Below, piece after piece: positions 28,059-36,898 of a stretch of DNA of 64,000 nucleotides; positions within the stretch are counted from its first letter, which is position 1, and each line of letters starts with the position of its first letter. The position numbers and the translations under genes were made by a program. The stretch lies in contig NZ_LNYE01000029.1 in the NCBI RefSeq assembly GCF_001467695.1, positions 617,769 through 681,768 of the forward strand, in the 5' to 3' direction. The notes under the pieces are model-generated. The model had not been told where the DNA came from, did not search any database, and saw nothing but the letters and a program-made list of their open reading frames with translations. Origin of the DNA: Legionella gratiana (lineage in GTDB: Bacteria; Pseudomonadota; Gammaproteobacteria; Legionellales; Legionellaceae).

Positions 28059-28502
28059 AGTTAACATTTTAAGAAAAATTTTACTAATTTAGGTAACGTC
28101 TCTAAAGTTTTTTATAGTTTTCTTTGTTAAAAAGCAAATATATCCTATATATCTGCATCTTGATTCATTCCATATGAATATTGAAGAGCTTTATCATTGG
28201 GTAGCACCCTCAAATTGCATCAGACTATTATGTTGGTAGTAAAGGGATCATTGTAAAAACGCGTGATTCGATTGGGTTCAAGATTGACCTGAAAGAAACA
28301 GAAATAAATATGGATATAGAGGAGATTAAACCCTTAAATCATTCATCCTGTTCGATAACGTAGAAGAAACATACTCTACATTTAGTTTTTTGTGAGCTCA
28401 TTGCCAGTTTGGCCTGGATCGACGAAAACCCAGTATTCCTTTTTGTCATTACCTACTCATATAACGTTAACTCTCTTTTCTTAAACTAATAATAAGAGAA
28501 TT
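28059..28502 (+). other. 444-base intergenic region with possible degenerate coding stretch
   Basis: The frame from ATG 28174 (MNIEELYHWVAPSNCI) shifts near 28222 into another frame reading DYYVGSKGIIVKTRDSIGFK and ends with a TAG at 28361-28363. Together they could be the remains of a small gene. No family is recognised and no ribosome site is evident. Confidence 0.25.
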
Positions 28503-30176
28503 ATGTTAAAAGGCGATTGTATGAATTTGTCTCAGGCACAAATAATTCAAAATATTAATCAATATCTTGAATTGAATAATCTACCTTACGAATTGGATGA
28601 AGAGGGTATATGTAATGGCTTAGCTACTGTATATGCTAAATACGTATTGGAGGAAAAGGAAGAGAAATTTATTGAATTACTGGAATATGTTTCAGGAAAT
28701 AAGGAAACTCCAAAGAATGAAGTGTCACGAATAAATAAATTTTTAATTGATGTGATTCTGAGTTTCATGCCTGAAGAATTTAATAAATCATTGAATCAAT
28801 CACAGTCTTATTTAATGCAGTTTATAGATAAGAAGCCCTTAAAATCAACCTTTGAATTGGCCCTATTGACTGAAGATGAGAATTGGAACAAGGTAATTGC
28901 TGATATTGATTTGCAACGGGATGAAGTGATGTTAGTGTGTAGTAAGAGTCATGCCATTGCTATTTCCAAAAAAAATGAGCAGTACTTTGTTTATGATCCA
29001 AATTACATAAATGGCCCCAAATCTTTTACTCATATAAATAATATAGTCAAAGAGTTGCATAAAAATGTATTTCAATGCAAATCTCAAATGTGTTTGCGGA
29101 TTAATATTCTCTTGAATCCAATAAAAGAGTCGCACAGACGAAAACCTTATCCCAAAGTAGAGGAAATTTACGATAAATATCTAAACAAAAAAGATCCAAG
29201 CAAAAGATATTTATTAGAAGAAAGTGAAATAAGTACCATAGAAATGGCTAGTTGCTTTAATAATACTGAAGTGATGAAAAAGTTAATCTCTTTAGAGAAG
29301 AATAAAGAGAATATTATCAAAGCAGCCCTTATAGCTGCGAACATGAATAGCACAAAATCATTAACCCCATTGTTGCCTATATTAGATAATCGCCAATTAG
29401 GAAAAGTACTCTTTGTAGCATTATTGTGTGGCCGAAAAGATGTTTTCGATCTAATCCTCCAAACCGAAAATGGAACGAAGATTTATAATTTTTTTAGTGA
29501 ATATGCTTATTTTAGAAGTAAGCTATTAGGCTATGCAGCAGAAGGAGGAAATGTATTACTTCTTCAACAAATTATGGCCTCATTTGAGAAATCAGTAGAA
29601 AAAAAGATGTTAGTGAATGATATTCTTACGCTACATAATGGTAATGATGCAATAACACGCGCAATTATTGGTAAAGATCCAGCTTGTTTAAGGCTACTTC
29701 TAGAAAAAGTAGATGGAAATGATGAGCTCTCTAATTTAGACAATGAAGCAAAACGGCATTATTTACTCCTTGCAATCGAGTATAATCAACCTCAAATAGT
29801 CAAAGTTCTAATCGACAGAATGCCAACTCATTTATTAGACACACTGTCATTGGATCTCACTTTACTTGAAAAAACTAATTTAAGCATCTTAAAAAATCTT
29901 AAAGAGAAAGGAATAGTTTTTTCAATGCAAGCCGAAGAAATTGTGGCACGAAAAGAACATCATCCCGTAGGTTTCATGTATTCAATGGGTGTCGTTTCTA
30001 CTCGATTTGTCGATTATTTCAAGGAATATATCTTGCAAATGGGAAAAAATACTACTTCATTCGATCATGAAAAATTTTTATATTATAAAAAAGCATTCAA
30101 ATTGGAAAGAAATAAAGCTCAAGTTGATTATGAGGCACTACAAATAACATACAAAGATAGCTCTTACAGAGCTTGA
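28503..30176 (+). CDS. Papain-like (C58-type) cysteine protease with ankyrin-like repeats (effector candidate)
   Basis: A 557-residue protein. The N-terminal domain has EEGICNGLATVYAKY (Cys37), SKSHAIAIS (His150) and FVYDPNY (Asp165), the same Cys-His-Asp order and local motifs as the C58-like protein at 48-1907. From about residue 240 it continues with ankyrin-like helical repeats (MASCFNNTEVMKKLISLEKN, LFVALLCGRKDVFDLIL, LLAIEYNQPQIVKVLIDRMP). Ankyrin plus cysteine-protease-like domains occur in Legionella effectors such as AnkH. No signal peptide. ATG 28503 follows AAGAGA; ATG 28521 behind AAAGG is an alternative. Proteolysis is a prediction from the triad. Confidence 0.65.
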   Translation: MLKGDCMNLSQAQIIQNINQYLELNNLPYELDEEGICNGLATVYAKYVLEEKEEKFIELLEYVSGNKETPKNEVSRINKFLIDVILSFMPEEFNKSLNQSQSYLMQFIDKKPLKSTFELALLTEDENWNKVIADIDLQRDEVMLVCSKSHAIAISKKNEQYFVYDPNYINGPKSFTHINNIVKELHKNVFQCKSQMCLRINILLNPIKESHRRKPYPKVEEIYDKYLNKKDPSKRYLLEESEISTIEMASCFNNTEVMKKLISLEKNKENIIKAALIAANMNSTKSLTPLLPILDNRQLGKVLFVALLCGRKDVFDLILQTENGTKIYNFFSEYAYFRSKLLGYAAEGGNVLLLQQIMASFEKSVEKKMLVNDILTLHNGNDAITRAIIGKDPACLRLLLEKVDGNDELSNLDNEAKRHYLLLAIEYNQPQIVKVLIDRMPTHLLDTLSLDLTLLEKTNLSILKNLKEKGIVFSMQAEEIVARKEHHPVGFMYSMGVVSTRFVDYFKEYILQMGKNTTSFDHEKFLYYKKAFKLERNKAQVDYEALQITYKDSSYRA

Positions 30177-30262
30177 AGATTATCATCAGGAACAATTAGA
30201 AAGGCCTTAAGTCAATGGCAATGAGGCTAGGCTGCCATGCATTCTGTAGAATAAAATCAGGC

Positions 30263-30913
30263 TCAAGATTCAAGAAATGATTGAAATTGCTCTATCCATT
30301 CCTTATCCACATAATTTGGCAGCAATGTATTTTCAGTTGTTCTTCCTGTTTTCTCGAAATGATTATATAAATAAGGGCGATAATAAGAGAGATTAGGCAC
30401 ATCTATACCCATTTTCTTTGCTTTTTCATCATTAACGCGCACGCGTAATATGTCTTTAAAATGAGGATTTTTTTCAAACTGAAACATTTCTTCATCGGTC
30501 ATCACTCCTCCTTGAAAGGAAAGAGTTTGTTTACTTGCTTCTGATAAACGATCAAAATAATCTTTTTTCTTTCCCGCCAAATAGCGCTTGGCTTTTACAT
30601 GATTGCCTATAAGCAAAGCAATTTTCGCAGAAAAGCCCAGGCTATAGGCTAATTTCGCGCCGATCCATTCATGGTGGACTACGCCTAAATTTGCCATGCT
30701 ATTTTGTAGGGTATCGGAGGCAAAATGTCCTATGTCATGAAAGAGACAAGCGAGAATGACCTCCTGACTGTGTCCGGCTTGTTCGGCAAAATAGGCACAC
30801 TGTAATGCATGTTCTAATTGCGAAACCGGCTCACCAATGTAATCCATATCTTGAGCTATATACAAGCATTGGAAAACCCTTTCGATTTGTTGGTCAATAT
30901 TCATTGTTTTCAT
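30263..30913 (-). CDS. phnZ: PhnZ-like HD-domain diiron oxygenase
   Basis: Predicted to cleave the C-P bond of a 1-hydroxy-2-aminoethylphosphonate-type compound with O2, giving phosphate and an amino acid such as glycine. Counting from GTG 30916, metal ligands fall at His36, His60-Asp61, His82, His106 and Asp163, and Tyr26/Glu29 precede them; recalled PhnZ positions (Tyr24, Glu27, His34, His58, Asp59, His80, His104, Asp161) have exactly the same spacing. The motif RVRVNDEKAK resembles the C-terminal signature of this family. The chosen ATG 30913 overlaps the stop of the upstream PhnY-like gene in a TGATG junction. The exact substrate, 2-aminoethylphosphonate or its trimethyl form, is open. 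Confidence 0.85.
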   Translation of the reverse strand: MKTMNIDQQIERVFQCLYIAQDMDYIGEPVSQLEHALQCAYFAEQAGHSQEVILACLFHDIGHFASDTLQNSMANLGVVHHEWIGAKLAYSLGFSAKIALLIGNHVKAKRYLAGKKKDYFDRLSEASKQTLSFQGGVMTDEEMFQFEKNPHFKDILRVRVNDEKAKKMGIDVPNLSYYRPYLYNHFEKTGRTTENTLLPNYVDKEWIEQFQSFLES

Positions 30914-31716
30914 CACATGGCTTCACTAATAGGGTTAGCGACATTATAAATAGCAGCACCTGCTGAATAATCTTTATTGGGATCTCGCTCACAATCCGGT
31001 GGAAATTTTTCCCTCTTATCTTGATAATAAGCCGCACGTTTTATTCCGCCTTCAGAAAATTTGCTAAAGGTAATAAAAATTGCTCGACGAGGTTCATTAC
31101 TCTGGTTCGCCTCAGAGTAATGAGGCAAATAGGAGTCAAATAAAATGACATCTCCAGTCTTACATTCAATTGGAGACCATTGAAATGCCTCAGCAATTTC
31201 TCTTTTAATAGAACCATCCGCTTCTTGGGGAAGAATTACAGGCTGATTAGCACCTCCTTTAACTACTTGCAAACAGCCGTTTTCTAAAGTGCAATTATCA
31301 ATTGCCACCATCATCGTGATGTGAAATCGCTGATTAAAACTAATAAAGGCGGGAGCATCTTGATGAGGCTTGAATCCTCCCCCACCAGGAAACTTATAAT
31401 TAATTTTTTCTTTAAAAATGGCTGCCTGTTCTCCCATTAATGAGGAAATTAAGTTTAAGGTACGTGAACTATTAGCCACTTCATGCATGCCTGAATGATA
31501 ATCTATAAAATTTTCAACCCGGCAAAGCTGGCGTTCACCTTTAGTATTTTTTTCAAAATATTTCATCCACTTCCCTGGAGTTTCAGGCCAAGAAGTTAAT
31601 TCATCACACCAGGTTTGCAAATGCTGCTTCAAATCAATACGGAGAAAATCACGCAAAAATACAAATCCTTGCTCTTTCCAAAAGCTATATTGTTCTTCAT
31701 TTAATTGATAATTCAT
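30913..31716 (-). CDS. phnY: PhnY-like Fe(II)/2-oxoglutarate dioxygenase (PhyH family)
   Basis: Predicted to hydroxylate carbon 1 of 2-aminoethylphosphonate or a methylated analogue, using O2 and 2-oxoglutarate. The facial triad is visible as HQD (His118, Asp120) and PHYSEAN (His199), with Arg210 as the 2-oxoglutarate salt bridge; the fold matches phytanoyl-CoA dioxygenases. The product would be the substrate of the PhnZ-like enzyme, whose start overlaps this stop. The MFS gene ends 11 bases upstream, so all three form one operon. PhyH proteins have many substrates; the phosphonate role rests on pairing with PhnZ. Confidence 0.82.
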   Translation of the reverse strand: MNYQLNEEQYSFWKEQGFVFLRDFLRIDLKQHLQTWCDELTSWPETPGKWMKYFEKNTKGERQLCRVENFIDYHSGMHEVANSSRTLNLISSLMGEQAAIFKEKINYKFPGGGGFKPHQDAPAFISFNQRFHITMMVAIDNCTLENGCLQVVKGGANQPVILPQEADGSIKREIAEAFQWSPIECKTGDVILFDSYLPHYSEANQSNEPRRAIFITFSKFSEGGIKRAAYYQDKREKFPPDCERDPNKDYSAGAAIYNVANPISEAM

Positions 31717-31727
31717 AATTTTCCCTC

Positions 31728-33026
31728 TTAATACGTTGATAGCAATCTATTTTCAGAAAAATGATCCGATTGTTCAGTTAGTTTACCTGTTTCCCGCTCC
31801 ATCCATTTTGTTAGGAACCATCCTAGCAGAAGAGTACTGGCAAGAATTGCTAATGTCAGGTAGATACCTAAGCGAGTTTGAAAAATTGGTAAAAATACAG
31901 CTCCCAAAAACGCGCCAAACTTCCCTGTACCCGCAGCTAATCCATGTCCTGTGGCTTTGAATTCAGGATGATAAAGCATTGCGGGCAACAGATAAGTTGA
32001 AATCCCTGGCCCAAAATTTATAAAAAAATTGAATACTATGAAACCCGTAAAAATAATACTGGTGCTTGGAAAAAGAAAGCTGATGCTAAGAATTAATAAT
32101 CCTATAAATGAAAATAAGAAACCAGTTTTCTGCAGTTTAATCAAAGATACTTGATTCACGAAAAAAATAACCGCAAAAGCGCCTAAGGAAACAAAAATAT
32201 TGACCACTAAGGTATTTTTCAGTACCTCTGTTTGCGCCTCCAGAAAATTGGCCTCGCTCGAAAGATTAAATGCCTGTAGAACATAAGGAGTGAATAAACC
32301 TATTCCGTAATAAGATATGTCTAATAAAAGCCAGCAAAGACAAAGACAGACAGTAATTTTTATCAATCTGGGAGAAAATATAAATTGATAATGAGCGAGA
32401 AGCACACGTCTGGAACGTGGTTTTAACTTTTTATGGACTTCCCACACAAAACTTTCTGGCAACTTCGCTCGAAACAGTAATCCTATTATCGCAGGTATTG
32501 CTCCCGATGCGAATATCCACCGCCATACGTCGAGCTGAGGATGGAGTTTGAATAAAAGCCAGGCAATAAGTACACCTACTGGGGATGCCAGACAATTGAT
32601 AAACATAGCAGCTGCAATAAATTTGCTGCTTTTATTCGGTGGAATCATTTCAGCCAAATAGGCGGCACAAATAGGGTAATCAGCACCAACGCCGAAACCC
32701 AGTAAAAATCGAAAAATACAAAGAGAAGTTATATTCCAAGCAAATGCGGAACAAAGAGCAATCACCACAAAAAATATAAGATTGATGATCAGCATGCTTT
32801 TCCTTCCCACCATGTCTGCTATTCGCCCAATAATGATAGCGCCAAACACTGCACCAAGAGGTGCTGCAGCCTGAGTGAGGCCTATCATCAGTGAGGAAGG
32901 ATGATATAAAGCATTAATGAAAGGTTCCGCTACAGAGGTAATATATAAATCATAACCATCAATGAACAAACCCAACGCACAGACTATCCAGACATGCATA
33001 GTCAAGCCTTTATTATTTTCGTCCAT
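31728..33026 (-). CDS. MFS transporter, metabolite:H+ or phosphate-type symporter family
   Basis: Twelve predicted membrane spans. The family signature appears as GLFIDGYDLYI in span 1, GRIADMVGRKSMLI after span 2, and RFLLGFGVGADYPICAAYLA in span 4, as in sugar/metabolite and PHS-type phosphate symporters. It is the first gene of the operon with PhnY- and PhnZ-like enzymes, so uptake of an aminoethylphosphonate-type compound is the likely role, replacing the usual ABC importer. The Asp in span 1 and the Arg in loop 2-3 are conserved. Substrate is inferred from context only. Confidence 0.8.
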   Translation of the reverse strand: MDENNKGLTMHVWIVCALGLFIDGYDLYITSVAEPFINALYHPSSLMIGLTQAAAPLGAVFGAIIIGRIADMVGRKSMLIINLIFFVVIALCSAFAWNITSLCIFRFLLGFGVGADYPICAAYLAEMIPPNKSSKFIAAAMFINCLASPVGVLIAWLLFKLHPQLDVWRWIFASGAIPAIIGLLFRAKLPESFVWEVHKKLKPRSRRVLLAHYQFIFSPRLIKITVCLCLCWLLLDISYYGIGLFTPYVLQAFNLSSEANFLEAQTEVLKNTLVVNIFVSLGAFAVIFFVNQVSLIKLQKTGFLFSFIGLLILSISFLFPSTSIIFTGFIVFNFFINFGPGISTYLLPAMLYHPEFKATGHGLAAGTGKFGAFLGAVFLPIFQTRLGIYLTLAILASTLLLGWFLTKWMERETGKLTEQSDHFSENRLLSTY

Positions 33027-33067
33027 GAAAATCTCTTTAAAAAAGGTAATTTGCTACTTTATTGAAG

Positions 33068-33134
33068 TAACTTCTCAATAAATCCGAGCAAATTGCTTTC
33101 TGATACGGTTTTGCCAAGACTTATTGAGAAGTTA
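33068..33134 (-). promoter_or_regulatory. 14-bp inverted repeat upstream of the phosphonate operon
   Basis: TAACTTCTCAATAA (33068-33081) is perfectly inverted at TTATTGAGAAGTTA (33121-33134) with a 39-base loop. It lies 42-108 bases upstream of the MFS start. It could be a regulatory hairpin or a pair of operator half sites; a terminator for another gene is unlikely because none ends here on this strand within 160 bases. Confidence 0.5.
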
Positions 33135-33302
33135 TTTATTGAATCATTAAGCAAATGATTTTTAACATAATTACCACCTAAAAACAAACAAATACGATTG
33201 CCTGTTTCTCAAGCAAAAAATCCAATTTTATAGGTGTGAATTATTCAATTCACTCTCCTTTTTAAGTTATAAATACTATTTTATAAGTAGCGAGGGAGTG
33301 TC

Positions 33303-34073
33303 TCAATTTTCTTGTGTTCTTAGTTCTTTTATCCTGAGTTCCGGTACTATTCGATATACGAATCGCAGTATTTTCAAAAAATAAAAATAGAGGGAATTAA
33401 TCATTAAATCAACCAGTACATATAAGATTGCGGCTCCGGAAGGTGTAAACCCTATAGATGGGAAATGAGGATGAGCTCCTGTCACTCCATACCAAGACCA
33501 GGTATAAAATACGGTGCCCATCAATTCCAAATAGTACACAATCGCAAACATCAGTAAATAAAAAAGCGTATTTTTGCGAAAACGTAAAACGGCCAGGAAT
33601 GCAAGATAACCAAGAAAACCGGCAACATCTTTGAGCATCAATAACGACAGGAACGCGGCTAGAAAAGCAAATTGAGCCAGACTGTATTTCACCATTGCTT
33701 TGTTCCGAATCATACAAGGGCGTTTACTGGTATAGTAAACCGCAGCATAGAGAAGAGCATGACAGAGCGGAATATAGACTGGAATATTTTTTAAGCGATA
33801 CTCGTAAAGCGCTAGAATCAAGGAGCCAAAAATTTCGCCACACAAACCGCATAAAGTCATTAATAAAATCAGCCAATACAACTTTCCTCGAGTAAAAAGA
33901 AGGAAGAGGCTATAAGTGACGATACTGAGTAAATTGCAGATATCTTGCCCATGGTTAATGTATTGAGCTGCCCAAGGACTGTCAATTAATAAAAACATAG
34001 GAAGGCCAAACAATACAAAATTGACCAGCCTATACATTATTTGATCCGAATGAATAGTGCTATTTACCGACAT
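33303..34073 (-). CDS. Multi-spanning membrane protein, unknown function
   Basis: A 256-residue protein with about seven predicted spans, for example LVNFVLFGLPMFLLIDSPWA, LYWLILLMTLCGLCGEIFGS and FAFLAAFLSLLML. A conserved-looking loop reads FYTWSWYGVTGAHPHFPSIG before the last spans. It has no signal peptide beyond the first span. I do not recognise the family; carotenoid-synthesis-type membrane proteins have a similar look but this is not supported further. It is monocistronic and diverges from a small glycine-rich membrane protein. Confidence 0.65.
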   Translation of the reverse strand: MSVNSTIHSDQIMYRLVNFVLFGLPMFLLIDSPWAAQYINHGQDICNLLSIVTYSLFLLFTRGKLYWLILLMTLCGLCGEIFGSLILALYEYRLKNIPVYIPLCHALLYAAVYYTSKRPCMIRNKAMVKYSLAQFAFLAAFLSLLMLKDVAGFLGYLAFLAVLRFRKNTLFYLLMFAIVYYLELMGTVFYTWSWYGVTGAHPHFPSIGFTPSGAAILYVLVDLMINSLYFYFLKILRFVYRIVPELRIKELRTQEN

Positions 34074-34166
34074 ATCCTATGTTTGTTAATAAAGAATGGT
34101 TCCTATGATAACGTAGCTTCTATTGTGAAAGCATTATAAAATATATTTTTTTAAAGGAAGTTTTTG

Positions 34167-34694
34167 ATGAGCAAGGAAAAAAAAATTCTGTTATTAAAGA
34201 ACTGGATTGAACAACTTGTTCGTAATCCTAATCTCTATGTTGCCCTAGTAGTTAGCGCACTTCTTGGGGGCATTAGCGGAGGAATCATTGGTTTTGTCTC
34301 CGGTGGATTCATTGGTCAGTCATTCTCACTTTGCAACAGCTGCAGTGGCTGTGTTTTGAATCTTAATCCCGTAATTATGGTTGGGGCGCTGTTGGGATTA
34401 ATTGCTGGCATACTCTTGGGAGGAGGCATTACTATCGCTATAACTTTGTTTAAAATTTATAAGAAAACTAAAAATTATCCAGTATTATCATCAGATAATA
34501 TTGCACAAGTGTTATCTGCATCTTTCTGGATAAATCTAGAAATTATCATCGGAATGGGTTTGGGAGCTATTATTGGTAGCTTAAAATCCAGGGGAATAGG
34601 TACTCTAACAGGGGCAGCTCTCGGTTTATTGATTATTTGGATGACCTCAACATTTAATCCTTCTAAAAAAGCGAAGAAGACCGTGAAAAACTGA
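34167..34694 (+). CDS. Glycine-rich small membrane protein
   Basis: A 175-residue protein with four hydrophobic segments rich in Gly/Ala (LVVSALLGGISGGIIGFVSG, VGALLGLIAGILLGGGITIA, IIGMGLGAIIGSL). The first loop carries CNSCSGC, a cysteine cluster that could form disulfides or bind metal. ATG 34167 follows AAAGGAAG at good distance. Function unknown. A strong terminator follows. Confidence 0.65.
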   Translation: MSKEKKILLLKNWIEQLVRNPNLYVALVVSALLGGISGGIIGFVSGGFIGQSFSLCNSCSGCVLNLNPVIMVGALLGLIAGILLGGGITIAITLFKIYKKTKNYPVLSSDNIAQVLSASFWINLEIIIGMGLGAIIGSLKSRGIGTLTGAALGLLIIWMTSTFNPSKKAKKTVKN

Positions 34695-34802
34695 TTTCAT
34701 TTTTATAATTGCGTAATCTTATGAACGTTTCTTATAAATATCTTGAATAGGATACTTTTGAAGTCGATGCCGTTTAAATTTCGCACATACTTTTCAAACA
34801 TT

Positions 34803-34841
34803 AAGCACACGTAGCAACAATTGCTACGTGTGCTTTATTTT
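34803..34841 (+). terminator. Strong intrinsic terminator between convergent genes
   Basis: AAGCACACGTAGCAA (34803-34817) and its perfect inverse (34821-34835) make a 15-bp stem with a 3-base loop, followed by TATTTT. It serves the plus-strand membrane protein and, because of symmetry, may also act on the minus-strand gene ending at 34891. Confidence 0.9.
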
Positions 34842-34890
34842 AACCAGAGACATCTGGCATCCGTTCAGATGAACACATACAGCGTGTCAC

Positions 34891-35676
34891 TTAGCGCATC
34901 GTCATTACTCTATGAGCAACAGAAGTCGGTTCAGCAATTGCATAAAAAAGTGTGCCTCCAAAGAAATCCTCCAAATCTTGTTCTGAAAGTGAACCACCAC
35001 ACAAGTTCATTACGTTAGTGAACGCTACAATCTGGAGCGGTCTCAAAAGCGCTACAAATAATTTACCTAAGCCAGTTGTGGGGTGTCGTTTTCCTATCTC
35101 ATCCACTAAAGTAACGATATCCTCTTCTTCAAGCTTATCACGCCCATTCAGGATTCTTTTTATCATATTTTTTACAAATTTATCATGGGCATTATTGTTA
35201 AATTTAGCCGGGTTCTGATTAAAAAGGGCAGTATGAGAGATAGGATGGGTTAAATCATGAACCTTTTCGATAGGTGGTTCTAATTTTTGGGTGCCTATGA
35301 TACCTCCACCAATAACAAGGAAAGTATTTAAATAAGCAGAAAGAGTACCAAATCCTAAATCCTTAAATCCTTGCATGACATTCAAAAAGTTTAATTTTGA
35401 AGTATTCTCAGAGTCAAAAAAACTAACATGACGCATTAGGCCTGTCCTTTGATCTAATTTCTCTTTGAAATAAGTTTGAATAGCTTCTCGATATTCTTCT
35501 GGATGGATTTTTGCTTGCTTATTCAAATATTTTGCTAAATTCTCTTCTGATTTCATATTTTTCAGAGCAATACGAAAAATGTCGGGCAAAAATTTAGATT
35601 GTTTTTGCAAAGAAAATGATTCATCTGAACGTTGCTTTTTAACTGGAACACCAAAAAAGCTTAAAATGCCTGACAT
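34891..35676 (-). CDS. Hypothetical protein, effector-like
   Basis: A 261-residue protein of unknown family. The start at ATG 35676 (MSGILSFFGVPVKKQRSDES) is well supported by AGAAGGAGA; an in-frame start 63 bases upstream has no ribosome site. A short hydrophobic stretch (FLVIGGGIIGT) lies near residue 140 and another near 215 (LFVALLRPLQIVAFTNV). It ends in a hydrophobic then basic tail, AEPTSVAHRVMTMR. No signal peptide or catalytic motif was recognised. Confidence 0.6.
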   Translation of the reverse strand: MSGILSFFGVPVKKQRSDESFSLQKQSKFLPDIFRIALKNMKSEENLAKYLNKQAKIHPEEYREAIQTYFKEKLDQRTGLMRHVSFFDSENTSKLNFLNVMQGFKDLGFGTLSAYLNTFLVIGGGIIGTQKLEPPIEKVHDLTHPISHTALFNQNPAKFNNNAHDKFVKNMIKRILNGRDKLEEEDIVTLVDEIGKRHPTTGLGKLFVALLRPLQIVAFTNVMNLCGGSLSEQDLEDFFGGTLFYAIAEPTSVAHRVMTMR

Positions 35677-35843
35677 ATTTATTCTCCTTCTATATAACTT
35701 TTGTTTCTCATTAATTCGATATTTATTTAAATTCATCAAAATGACTATTCAGATAACATAACATAAACTCTATGAGATTATCTACAATTCAAATCAAAAG
35801 GAAAAAGTAATCTATACTTAAAGATGAAATCAGCCAGTATAAG

Positions 35844-36848
35844 ATGGATAACATGAAACAAACAGGGATGGTGCTACAAGGAGGAGGCGCACTAGGAGCT
35901 TATGAATTCGGTGCCTTAAAACGTCTTTATGAGAATCCTCAATTCTCACTAGATATTGTTTCAGGTGTTTCTATAGGTGCTATTAATGCAGTTACTCTAG
36001 TTGGAGCTAAAGATGAGCCTATAGCTACCCTAGAAGCAATATGGGAAGAATTTACTCTTTTTTCTCCCTTTCTGAATGATAAATTGGCTTCTTATTTGGC
36101 CTTATTTGGTAATCCATCCTTTTTTTATCCACGCTCTGATTATTGGAATTTAGCGGACTGGACTAGTTTTTATTTCACTAAACCTTTGCAACAATTATTA
36201 GAAAAGTATATTGACTTTAAAAAAGTAAATAATACCTCCATACGCTTAATTCTTACTGCAACAGATATTGCAACAGGAAAGGTGAAAACGTTTACGAATC
36301 AAGGTAATGATCGAACAGAAATTACGCCTTTGCATGTTTTAGCAAGCGGCAGCTTACCTCCTGGTTTTCCTATGACCCTAATAAAAAATACCCATTACTG
36401 GGATGGAGGTTTATTTGAAAATACACCACTCTCTCCTGTTTTAGAATGTCTTGATCCAAATCCTGCTGTAGAAAAGCAAATTATTGTCATTAATCTGTTC
36501 CCTAGCCAAGGCAAAATACCTACCAATATGATTGATGTTTTTGACAGGATTTTTGAAATTCAGTTTGCCAATAAAATCAGATTTAATAAAGAATTAACGG
36601 AAAAAATTAATGAATACATAGAAGTAATCAACGAAATTGAAAAAATAATACCTACAAATAGCTCTATCAAGCAGATGCCAGGATATCAGCGTCTAATAAA
36701 TTACAAGTATATTGAAAATATTCTTTATATTGAAAATAAAGATCCAGAAAACGTAAACGCACCTTTTGACTTTTCTTCCAATACCATCAGAAAGAGAATA
36801 GCTGCTGGTTATCGAGATGCAGAAAAAGCATTAATATCGATTAATTAA
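35844..36848 (+). CDS. Patatin-like phospholipase
   Basis: Lipid acyl hydrolase with the Ser-Asp dyad of patatins: oxyanion loop LQGGGALGAYEFG at the N-terminus, GVSIG (Ser43) and DGG (Asp187) in YWDGGLFENTPL. There is no signal peptide, so it acts in the cytoplasm or is translocated, as the Legionella VpdA-C and related patatins are. The C-terminal 100 residues are helical. The start may instead be ATG 35853 (MKQTG), which has a better upstream GGATAA. Substrate not determined. Confidence 0.88.
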   Translation: MDNMKQTGMVLQGGGALGAYEFGALKRLYENPQFSLDIVSGVSIGAINAVTLVGAKDEPIATLEAIWEEFTLFSPFLNDKLASYLALFGNPSFFYPRSDYWNLADWTSFYFTKPLQQLLEKYIDFKKVNNTSIRLILTATDIATGKVKTFTNQGNDRTEITPLHVLASGSLPPGFPMTLIKNTHYWDGGLFENTPLSPVLECLDPNPAVEKQIIVINLFPSQGKIPTNMIDVFDRIFEIQFANKIRFNKELTEKINEYIEVINEIEKIIPTNSSIKQMPGYQRLINYKYIENILYIENKDPENVNAPFDFSSNTIRKRIAAGYRDAEKALISIN

Positions 36849-36898
36849 CGTGAATTCGAATAAATAACATAGACCATAGAAATGTGCTTTTTCTAGGA

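Noticed and set aside
31736..31960. Plus-strand frame antisense to the MFS gene
   Set aside because: Overlaps fully with a well-supported transporter gene and has no ribosome site or domain.
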